NCBI RefSeq assembly: GCF_003389455.1
Contig: NZ_QUAC01000128.1
Location: 1 to 34,048, forward strand
DNA from: Streptomyces inhibens
GTDB lineage: Bacteria; Actinomycetota; Actinomycetes; Streptomycetales; Streptomycetaceae
Reading direction: 5' to 3'
DNA length: 34,048 nt
The position numbers were made by a program, and so were the translations under genes. This document shows, in pieces, positions 25,652-32,736 of the stretch (the stretch's first letter is position 1; each line of letters starts with the position of its first letter). The notes beneath the pieces were generated by a model. That model saw only the letters and a program-made list of their open reading frames with translations. It searched no databases and had not been told where the DNA came from.

Positions 25652-25933
25652 GAGGCTCTTGCTCTTTCCTTGGGCTGTTCTCTTCGGTGAACGTGCTGTT
25701 CGCACACTGCACATTCAGCGTCATGGCGATCTCGTGCCGACCCGCAAGACGTAATAGGTCCCCACTTCGGTTCCACTGGGTGAGGAGTCAGTAAGGACCG
25801 GGAAATCCCTGCAACTTTCGTTTCACCTCATGGCACTCTTTCGATGGATGCGCTCCGGAGATAGCGGTGACCATACTTCTCGCTACCGCGTCTGAATCAG
25901 GCGGAAAAGAGCCTCCCGGATGAGGAGAAAGTC

Positions 25934-26911
25934 ATGAGGACACCCATCAAACCCACCACAGGAATTTCTGGCCGTACGGGGACCCGGCGGGCCGCCACGG
26001 CCCTCGCGACCGCCGGCCTCACCGTAGCCTCGCTGATCGGCACCCATTCCCCGGCTTTCGCGGCCGACGGCGTGTGGTACGACAACGACGCACAGGTCGA
26101 CGCCATGCTCGCGCGGACGGCTCCCCTCAATAGCTCAGAAGCCGTCATGGGCTACCCGGTCAGTGGGCTGGACACCAAGTTGACCCAGCTAGCCGAGGTG
26201 GAGAGCAAGTATCCGCACCAGAAAGCACTTGAGGATGTGCAGACCAAACTCGGAAGCGCCTTCAATCTTGAGCCTGAGGTCGCCGTCAAGGACAGCCCGG
26301 ACATCCGTACAAGCAGCCAGGACGACATCGAACCGTGGATCCCGCGCGGTCCGTTCGACAATGGGATGACCGCCAAGGAGGAATGCCGTAGGCAGGGGAT
26401 ATCTCCCGTGCCAGGAGTGGCGGTCAAGCCGGCATGTGGCTTTGTCGGCGTACTGGAAAAGTCCTACCCGAGCAACGGTGCAACGGCGCGCGTCGCGGGA
26501 GGTTCGAAGCTCACCTTCAAGCAGCAGGCCACGGTCAGCAAAATGGAGAGCGACACCACGGGGTGGTCCGTGGGCGGGAAGGTCAACGCCAAGATCAGTA
26601 AGACGGATACCGGGGAAATCGGCGTCGAGGGCAATTTCGAGTACAGCCAGTCGACGACCACGACGAACGGTTTCACGAGTATGCGCGATGAGACGGTCGA
26701 AACCACCGTCCCCGGCGGCCACTTCGGCTGGATCGACGAACGGGTCAACGGAGGCTGGTACATCGGCTACATCGTCTACAAGATCACCCTCATGAACGGG
26801 GCGGATGATGCACCGAAACAGAAACTTGTCGCCATCCCTGCGCGGGTCCTGATTCAATCCCCCACCACGCTCAGCCCGGTGACGTGGGCTCAACGGAAAG
26901 TCACCGCGTGA
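25934..26911 (+). CDS. Secreted aerolysin/ETX-like beta-pore-forming candidate
   Basis: A 325-residue protein with a Sec signal peptide (cleavage near AFA-ADG, residues 43-44). I do not recognise a close named homologue. Residues about 190-285 are rich in Ser, Thr and Gly and alternate polar and apolar residues (KQQATVSKMESDTTGWSVGG, NFEYSQSTTTTNGF, DETVETTVPGGHFGW), the pattern of the beta-hairpin insertion region and following strands of aerolysin/ETX/MTX2 proteins. Cys151 and Cys168 could form a disulphide. GAGGAGA lies about 5 bases before ATG 25934. GC content is visibly lower than in neighbours. The function is inferred from pattern only; a surface or binding protein is an alternative. 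Confidence 0.6.
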   Translation: MRTPIKPTTGISGRTGTRRAATALATAGLTVASLIGTHSPAFAADGVWYDNDAQVDAMLARTAPLNSSEAVMGYPVSGLDTKLTQLAEVESKYPHQKALEDVQTKLGSAFNLEPEVAVKDSPDIRTSSQDDIEPWIPRGPFDNGMTAKEECRRQGISPVPGVAVKPACGFVGVLEKSYPSNGATARVAGGSKLTFKQQATVSKMESDTTGWSVGGKVNAKISKTDTGEIGVEGNFEYSQSTTTTNGFTSMRDETVETTVPGGHFGWIDERVNGGWYIGYIVYKITLMNGADDAPKQKLVAIPARVLIQSPTTLSPVTWAQRKVTA

Positions 26912-26967
26912 TGAACACGATGAACACCGTCATGGCACGGTGATCACAGTCACTACGCGATGAACAC
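26910..26967. repeat. GATGAACAC repeats and small hairpin after the secreted-protein gene
   Basis: GATGAACAC occurs in tandem at 26910-26918 and 26919-26927 and again at 26959-26967. CACCGT (26925-26930) pairs with ACGGTG (26937-26942) around six bases and may be a weak terminator. The remaining gap to 27092 shows no gene. Confidence 0.55.
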
Positions 26968-27092
26968 CGCGGCACCTGGGACCCGTCGGCCGAAAGGATG
27001 AGAGGAACCACCGCGAAGTACTACCGGAGCCGACGTCGAATCAGCTTGTGGGTGTATGTGCTTGCCACACGCCTGGTCCTAGGGTCTGCCCG

Positions 27093-28352
27093 ATGCAACG
27101 TTTCCGTCATTCCCTACATTCCCTGCGCTCCGACCCCACGCTCCTTCACCGGTTCGGCGCCTTGATACGTCACCAGCACCCCCGTACACACCGTGTGTTG
27201 TGGTGGGAGTCCTGGAGGGATCTGCTGCTGGACGCCACGATCACGGTCGCGGTCACGTGGGTGAACGTGCTGTACGTCGCGGATACCTCTTGGGGGAATT
27301 CGGGGCTGTCCGTGCGATCCATGGCCATTGTGGTGGGCCTGACCTTGATTGTGCGGCGGCGCTATCCGGTTGCTGTCGCCGTCGCGACGCTGGCGCTCGC
27401 GCCGATTCCGTCTTTCACGCCCCGCGCCGCGTTGCCGATCGCTCTGTACTCCGCGGCCAGACATGGGCGCTCGCGCGGAGCCCTGGTGGTGGTCTCCGGT
27501 GCCGCTTTCCTGGCCGTTGCTGTCGGCAGGGTCTGGTTCATGCGCTCCGATGGCAGTCTCGTGCTGTGGGAGCCGGAAACCTACGTGGAACTCGGCTTGG
27601 TGGTCGTCCCCGTACTGTTCGGCCTGTACATCACGGCCCGCCGTACGGTGATGGAGAACCTCAAGGACCGAGCCGAGCGACTGGAACGGGAGCGGCATCT
27701 GCTGGCCGAGCAGGCGCGCAGTGAGGAACGCGCCCGGATCGCCCAGGAAATGCACGACGTCGTCGCCCACCGGGTCAGTCTCATGGTCGTGCACGCGGGC
27801 GCCCTGGAGATCGACCCTGACCAGAGTGAGCGGGCGGCCCAAGCGGGCCAGATGATCGGCCAGATCGGGCGGCAGGCTCTTGCGGAGCTACGACAGGTAC
27901 TGGGCGTGCTTCGGCTCAGCGACAAGGAAGACTGCCCTGTGCCGCTGTCTCCGCAACCCTCCTTGGAGGACCTGACCAAGCTGCTTCAGCAGTCCCGGGA
28001 CACGGGGATACCGGTCGCGTTGCGGATCTCGGGCGAGCGGCATCCGCTTGGCGGCACTGCGGAGCGCACCGCCTACCGGCTGGTACAGGAGGCACTGACC
28101 AACGTGCACAAGCACGCCGGCCACGCCACCACCGTCGTGCACCTGCACTACCTCCCCGGCGGGCTACGCGTCACCGTGGAGAACGACGCCCCATCGACGC
28201 GGCCGCTGCTGGACCTGCCCAGCGGCGGCCACGGCCTGACCGGACTTCGTGAGCGCGTCAGCGTGCTCGGGGGAACCTTTCTCGCCGCAGAGGGTCCTGC
28301 GGGCGGTTTCCAGGTCTCTGCTTGGATTCCCGCGGTGAAGGGGGCGGCATGA
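27093..28352 (+). CDS. NarL-type sensor histidine kinase
   Basis: A 419-residue kinase. About five hydrophobic segments span residues 42-64, 75-88, 91-122, 130-146 and 165-182, with little extracellular sequence. A coiled coil (185-212) leads to the HisKA_3 dimerisation domain with phosphoacceptor His221 in QEMHDVVAH. The HATPase domain has Asn337 in EALTNVHKHA and the glycine box SGGHGLTGLRERV. It would phosphorylate the adjacent response regulator, whose ATG overlaps its stop. The ATG at 27093 has AGGGT about 8 bases upstream. The short loops suggest sensing of a membrane or envelope signal, possibly antibiotic or pore damage (inference). Confidence 0.9.
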   Translation: MQRFRHSLHSLRSDPTLLHRFGALIRHQHPRTHRVLWWESWRDLLLDATITVAVTWVNVLYVADTSWGNSGLSVRSMAIVVGLTLIVRRRYPVAVAVATLALAPIPSFTPRAALPIALYSAARHGRSRGALVVVSGAAFLAVAVGRVWFMRSDGSLVLWEPETYVELGLVVVPVLFGLYITARRTVMENLKDRAERLERERHLLAEQARSEERARIAQEMHDVVAHRVSLMVVHAGALEIDPDQSERAAQAGQMIGQIGRQALAELRQVLGVLRLSDKEDCPVPLSPQPSLEDLTKLLQQSRDTGIPVALRISGERHPLGGTAERTAYRLVQEALTNVHKHAGHATTVVHLHYLPGGLRVTVENDAPSTRPLLDLPSGGHGLTGLRERVSVLGGTFLAAEGPAGGFQVSAWIPAVKGAA

Positions 28353-29005
28353 CCATCCGCATTCTCGTCGTCGACGATGAAGAACTGTTCCGCTGCGGGC
28401 TGGGAAACCTCGTGAGTATGGATCCGGGGATCACCGTGGTCGGAGCGGCTTGCGACGGCGCGGAGGCCGTTCGCCTGGCCGGTACTTGCCGCCCCGATGT
28501 CGTACTGATGGACATCCGCATGCCAGGAATGGACGGTCTGACCGCCGCGCGGAAGATCCACGCTCTGCCGAACGCGCCCAAGGTCATCGTGCTCACCACA
28601 TTCGATCTGGACGAGTACGTCCACGCCGCACTCCAGGCGGGAGCCATGGGGTTCCTGCTCAAGGACACACCACCGCGAGATCTCATCCAGGCGGTCAAGG
28701 TCGTCCATAAAGGCGAAGCGATGCTCGCCCCCACTGTTACCCGCCGACTCGTTGCGCACTTCTCCCGACGGAATTCGACCCTCTTCGACGTCGCACGGGG
28801 GCGCCTGGCCGACCTCACCGATCGCGAGCGCGATGTTCTGTGCCTCGTTGCGGAGGGCATGCCCAATGCCGATATCGCTATGAAGCTGTCCATGACGGAA
28901 GCAACCGTGAAAACGCACGTGAGCCGGTCACTGAACAAACTCGGCTGCACCAACCGCGTCCAGGCCGCGATCCTGGTACATGAGGCGGGGTTCCTCCAGC
29001 CCTGA
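28349..29005 (+). CDS. NarL/LuxR-type response regulator
   Basis: A 218-residue response regulator. The receiver domain has acidic residues Asp9 and Asp10, phosphoacceptor Asp55 (VVLMDIRMPGMDG), a Thr near residue 83 and Lys near 105. The C-terminal LuxR helix-turn-helix (about 152-207) reads LTDRERDVLCLVAEG then ATVKTHVSRSLNKL. The start overlaps the kinase stop as ATGA, so the pair is co-translated. It follows the secreted-protein gene on the same strand, and may control it and the divergent glycosidase operon; this is inferred from proximity. Confidence 0.93.
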   Translation: MTIRILVVDDEELFRCGLGNLVSMDPGITVVGAACDGAEAVRLAGTCRPDVVLMDIRMPGMDGLTAARKIHALPNAPKVIVLTTFDLDEYVHAALQAGAMGFLLKDTPPRDLIQAVKVVHKGEAMLAPTVTRRLVAHFSRRNSTLFDVARGRLADLTDRERDVLCLVAEGMPNADIAMKLSMTEATVKTHVSRSLNKLGCTNRVQAAILVHEAGFLQP

Positions 29006-29022
29006 CGTGCTCGCCGGCCGGG

Positions 29023-29082
29023 TCAGCGACTCCAGGAGTTGATGTCGGTGGTGTTCTCCTGGCCGACGGTGATGAGCGGCAT
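29023..29082 (-). pseudogene. 19-codon remnant of an alpha/beta hydrolase (chloroperoxidase-like) start
   Basis: A short frame begins MPLITVGQENTTDI, the typical first residues of non-heme chloroperoxidase/arylesterase alpha/beta hydrolases, then ends after NSWSR at a TGA. The real family continues with the first strands and the HG oxyanion region. AAGGAGA is perfectly placed before the ATG at 29082. It therefore looks like the surviving 5' end of a deleted gene that once followed the dehalogenase-like gene on the same strand. A tiny functional peptide is possible but less likely. Confidence 0.55.
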
Positions 29083-29176
29083 GACGGTCTCCTTCGATGG
29101 CAGCGGCCGGCAAGTGGCGTGCGCGACGGGATCGTTTTGGGGCCCGGGCGCGGCCTGCCTCGGTCGGCGCTGCCGG

Positions 29177-30055
29177 TCACCGGCCGAGGAGCTCCCGAAG
29201 CGCCCTGGCCACCTCGTCGGGGGCCTCTTCGGCCATGAAGTGTCCGCAGGTGACGGTGTGGTGCTGGAGGTCGGCGGCCCAGGAGGCCCACAGCGCGGCC
29301 GCGTCGAAGCCGAGGGCCGCACCCCAGTCCTGCTGGAGTACGGCGACGGGCATCCGCAGCCGGTTGCCGGCCGCGCGATCTGCCTGGTCGTGCACGATGT
29401 CGATCCCGGCCGAAGCGCGGTAGTCGGCCACGATCGAGGGCACCGCTCCGCGACAGGCCTCCAGGTAGGCAGCCCGGACACCGGGCGGGATGGCGGCCGG
29501 GTCGTCGGTCCAGGAGTCGAGGAAGTGACCGAAGAAGGCGTCGGGACCGGCCGCGATCATCTGCTCCGGCAGGCCCGGAGGCTGGGCCATCAGGTACAGG
29601 TGGAAGCCGACGGCCGCGGTCACACCGTGCAGCACCTCCCACATGTCAAGGGTGGGCAGTACATCGAGACCGGCGAGGTGAGTGATCTTGTCGGGGTGGT
29701 CGAGTCCGGCGCGGAAGGCCACCAGGGCGCCGCGGTCGTGCCCGGCCAGGGCGAAGCGGTCGTGCCCCAGAGCGCCGGCCAGGGCGAGGATGTCGGCGGC
29801 CATGGTGCGCTTGGCGTAGACCGAGCCGTCCGTTTCGGCAGGCTTGTCGCTGTCTCCGTACCCGCGCAGATCCGGGCAGATCACGGTGTGGTCGGTCGCG
29901 AGGTCGGCGGCCACATGCCGCCACATCAGATGGGTCTGCGGGAAACCGTGCAGCAGCACGATCGGAGTGCCCGAGCCGGCGGTGGCCACATTCAGGGACA
30001 CGTCATCGGCGACGTGGATCCGCTGGTAGTCGAAGTTGGCGAGGGTATGTGCCAT
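29177..30055 (-). CDS. Alpha/beta hydrolase, haloacetate-dehalogenase/epoxide-hydrolase type
   Basis: A 292-residue cytoplasmic alpha/beta hydrolase. The oxyanion motif is LLHGFPQ (34-40), and the nucleophile is Asp107 in AGHDRGA. The DVLPTLDMW strand carries a candidate acid, Asp131, and the catalytic His is in TCGHFMAEEAP near the end. The overall pattern is that of haloacetate dehalogenases. The His-Trp pair that binds fluoride in fluoroacetate dehalogenase reads His152-Leu153, so fluoroacetate is not supported. The ATG at 30055 gives the normal MAHTLANF start; an upstream start at 30127 would run into the regulator region. It is divergent from a SARP regulator that may control it. Confidence 0.87.
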   Translation of the reverse strand: MAHTLANFDYQRIHVADDVSLNVATAGSGTPIVLLHGFPQTHLMWRHVAADLATDHTVICPDLRGYGDSDKPAETDGSVYAKRTMAADILALAGALGHDRFALAGHDRGALVAFRAGLDHPDKITHLAGLDVLPTLDMWEVLHGVTAAVGFHLYLMAQPPGLPEQMIAAGPDAFFGHFLDSWTDDPAAIPPGVRAAYLEACRGAVPSIVADYRASAGIDIVHDQADRAAGNRLRMPVAVLQQDWGAALGFDAAALWASWAADLQHHTVTCGHFMAEEAPDEVARALRELLGR

Positions 30056-30108
30056 GGTTCCGGCCCATTTCCGTGGATGAGAAGGTGTTTCCATCGTGGC
30101 CGCCGCGA

Positions 30109-30126
30109 ATGAGCATCTGATGAGCA
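30109..30126. promoter_or_regulatory. ATGAGCA heptamer direct repeat, putative SARP site
   Basis: ATGAGCA (30109-30115) is repeated exactly at 30120-30126 with a 4-base spacer. Seven-base direct repeats on an 11-base period are the recognised binding pattern of SARP regulators, and a SARP gene starts 46 bases away. A related ATGAGAA is at 30077-30083. It lies between the SARP gene and the divergent dehalogenase-like gene. Confidence 0.55.
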
Positions 30127-30171
30127 AGCGAGGGCTTGACCACCGGACATGAGCGAAAGGCGGGCCGACGG

Positions 30172-32139
30172 GTGAGCGTCACGTTCGGGATCCTTGGCCC
30201 GGTGGCGGCGTGGGACGGCGAAGGGCACCCGATCGCCTTGCGAGGCCCGCGGCACCGGGCGGTACTTGCCCGGCTCGTCGTCGCCCGAGGCCGGGTCGTT
30301 CCGGTCGGTCGGCTGGTCGAGGATCTGTGGGCCGATCCGCCCTCGAACGCGGTCGGTGCGATCCGCACCTTCGTGGCGGCGCTGCGACGAGCCCTGGAAC
30401 CCGAGCGCCGGCCTCGTACGCCGGCCCGCCTGCTGGTCACGGTCGGCCCGGGGTACGCACTGCACACCGAGGACGACCGCGTCGACGGCCGGCTGTTCGA
30501 GCAGCTGCTCTCCGGCGCGGCTGCTCTGCCGCCCGAGCAGGCTCTCCCCCGCCTGGAACAAGCGATGGGGTGCTGGCGCGGCCCCGCCCTGGCCGACTTC
30601 CCTGAGGAGATCTGGGCCCGTACGGAGCGCTCACGGCTCAGCGAGCTACGGCTCTCCGCCTTGGAACGCCAGGCCGAAGCCCGACTGGCCCTCGGCCGGG
30701 CTTCGGACGCAGTACCCGATCTGGACGCGCATGTCTCCGAACACCCCTGGCGCGAGGACGCGTGGCGGCTGCTGGCCCTCGCGCTCTACCGCAGCGGCCG
30801 CCAGGGCGAGGCACTGGCAGTACTGACCCGGGCCCGTACCCTTCTCGTCGAACAACTCGGGATCGATCCGGGGCCGGCGTTGCGCCGCCTGGAGACGGAC
30901 ATCCTCGCGCAGGACCACCGCCTCGACCCTGCCGAGCCGAGCGGGTCGCCGGGGAGGGTGTGGGCGGAGGCCGCAGCCGCCTACGACCGCACCCTGACAG
31001 CAGGCCCACGGGCACGGCTGGAGTCGACCGTCGACCTGCTCCGCAACCTCGCCGTGACGGGAGGCGGCGGTCTTGAGGCCGCCCGCAAGCACCGTCTGGC
31101 GACCATCTCCGCCGCCGAGGAGTTCGGCGACTGCGAGCTGACCGCCCGGGTGATCGGCAGCTACGACGTTCCCGCGATCTGGACCCGGGCCGACGACCCG
31201 CAACACTCGGCCGACGTCATCGCCTCGGCCGAGCGCACCCTGATGGGCCTTCAGCCAGGAGAGCACGAGTCCGCGCGAGCGCGTCTGCTGACCACCATCG
31301 CGCTGGAATCCCGCGGAACACCCTCGGCGCGCGCACTCCAGGCCGCCCGGCAGGCGGAGCAGATCGCCCGTCGGCTCCAGGATCCCGCGCTGCTGGCCTT
31401 CGCCCTCAACGGTGTGTTCATGCAGACCTTCTACCGGGCCGGCCTGTCGGCCCGCCGCGACAGCACAGGCGCCGAGGTCATCGCCCTGGCCGCCAGGCAC
31501 GGACTGGTCACCTACGAGGTGCTCGGACACCTCATCCGCGTCCAGGCCCGGAGCGCCGTCGCGGACTTTGCCGGAGCCGAACGGCACGCGGCCGCCGCAG
31601 ACCGCCTCGCCGAGCGCAACGAGCTGCCGCTGGTAGGTGTGTTCACCCAGTGGTACCGGGCCCTGCGCCTTGCCGCGACCGGCCCGCCACCGGAGGCGGA
31701 AGCGGCCTGTCGGGCTGCCGCCGGCCGGCTGGAAGGCGTCGGCATGCCCGGTGTGGAACGCGGCCTGCTGCCGCTCGCACTGCTCTGCTTGCGCGTACAG
31801 CATCGACAGCCCGCCCAAGCCGACGAGCGGGCCGACTGGGGACCCCACAGGCAGTGGGCCGCTCCGCTGGTCCTCCTGGCCGAGGACCGCCGCACCGAGG
31901 CCGAGGAACTGCTGGACCGCCTCCCGGACCCGCCGCCCGGCCTCCTGTACGAGGCGCTGTGGTGCCTGGTGGCTCAGGCGGCCGTCACGGTGTCCCACCG
32001 CGCCGCGATGGAACGGGCCCATGCTGCGCTCCTGCCCGCAGAGGCGGAGCTGGCCGGCGCGGGCAGCGGTGTCCTCACCTGCGGCTCGGTACGCCGGCAT
32101 CTCCATGACCTCGCCACCGCCCTGAAGCAGGCGCGATGA
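30172..32139 (+). CDS. SARP/BTAD-family transcriptional activator with TPR-like C-terminus
   Basis: A 655-residue regulator. Residues about 1-95 are the OmpR-like winged helix of SARPs (FGILGPVAAWDG, then RHRAVLARLVV and SNAVGAIRTFVAALRRAL). Residues about 97-240 are the bacterial transcriptional activation domain (DGRLFEQLLS to LGIDPGPALRRLE). The remaining 400 residues are Ala/Leu-rich helical repeats without a Walker A motif, so the NB-ARC ATPase of large SARPs is absent. SARPs usually activate secondary-metabolite genes. The GTG at 30172 has AAAGG upstream; TTG 30136 is possible. A heptamer repeat lies just upstream. Confidence 0.88.
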   Translation: MSVTFGILGPVAAWDGEGHPIALRGPRHRAVLARLVVARGRVVPVGRLVEDLWADPPSNAVGAIRTFVAALRRALEPERRPRTPARLLVTVGPGYALHTEDDRVDGRLFEQLLSGAAALPPEQALPRLEQAMGCWRGPALADFPEEIWARTERSRLSELRLSALERQAEARLALGRASDAVPDLDAHVSEHPWREDAWRLLALALYRSGRQGEALAVLTRARTLLVEQLGIDPGPALRRLETDILAQDHRLDPAEPSGSPGRVWAEAAAAYDRTLTAGPRARLESTVDLLRNLAVTGGGGLEAARKHRLATISAAEEFGDCELTARVIGSYDVPAIWTRADDPQHSADVIASAERTLMGLQPGEHESARARLLTTIALESRGTPSARALQAARQAEQIARRLQDPALLAFALNGVFMQTFYRAGLSARRDSTGAEVIALAARHGLVTYEVLGHLIRVQARSAVADFAGAERHAAAADRLAERNELPLVGVFTQWYRALRLAATGPPPEAEAACRAAAGRLEGVGMPGVERGLLPLALLCLRVQHRQPAQADERADWGPHRQWAAPLVLLAEDRRTEAEELLDRLPDPPPGLLYEALWCLVAQAAVTVSHRAAMERAHAALLPAEAELAGAGSGVLTCGSVRRHLHDLATALKQAR

Positions 32140-32157
32140 CTCCCCGCCGTGCCGCTC

Positions 32158-32709
32158 CTACTTCAGGCAGCCGTCGACCAAGCGACGTGCGTACGCAGCG
32201 TCCAGGGGGCTCGGCCGGAAGAGGATGCGGTACATGATCGGTGCCACGACGGCATCGAGGACCGTTTCGACGTCGGGGGCGGTTTCACCGCGGGCGCCCG
32301 CCCGCCCCAGGATGACGTCGATCGCGTCGGCGGCGTACGCCGAGCACTGGCTCGCGTTGTTGCTCTCGGGGTCGCCCAGGAGGGCGTCGCGGATGTAGGC
32401 ACGGCCGACCTCCGACGCCATCTCCTCGACGAACTGCTCGGCCCAGGCCCGCATGTCGGACGTCAGGTCTCCGAGGTCTTCCGGACCGGTGTCGGGCCGG
32501 AGGTGTTCAACGGCGACGTCCGAGAGGAGCTCCTGGATGTCGCCCCAGCGACGGTAGATCGTCGACGGGGTGACACCGGCCCGAGCCGCGATCAGCGGAA
32601 TGGTCAGCGCACTCCGGCCCACCTCGGTATCGAGTTCGCGTACGGCGGCGTGCACGGCCTGTTGGACACGGGCACTGCGCCCGCCGGGGCGCGCCATGGG
32701 TCTGGGCAT
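32158..32709 (-). CDS. TetR-family transcriptional regulator
   Basis: A 183-residue TetR repressor. The helix-turn-helix spans about residues 35-60 (LTIPLIAARAGVTPSTIYRR) and a C-terminal ligand-binding domain follows. AAGGTGG lies five bases before ATG 32709, which decides the start over the GTG at 32718. It follows the amidase gene by 27 bases on the same strand, probably one transcript, and is tail to tail with the SARP gene. It may regulate the amidase; the ligand is unknown. Confidence 0.9.
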   Translation of the reverse strand: MPRPMARPGGRSARVQQAVHAAVRELDTEVGRSALTIPLIAARAGVTPSTIYRRWGDIQELLSDVAVEHLRPDTGPEDLGDLTSDMRAWAEQFVEEMASEVGRAYIRDALLGDPESNNASQCSAYAADAIDVILGRAGARGETAPDVETVLDAVVAPIMYRILFRPSPLDAAYARRLVDGCLK

Positions 32710-32736
32710 GGATACCACCTTAATGAAGTTGATACG

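Noticed and set aside
29177..30055. Fluoroacetate dehalogenase
   Set aside because: The overall family fits but the His-Trp fluoride-binding pair reads His-Leu, so I kept the broader dehalogenase/epoxide hydrolase call.
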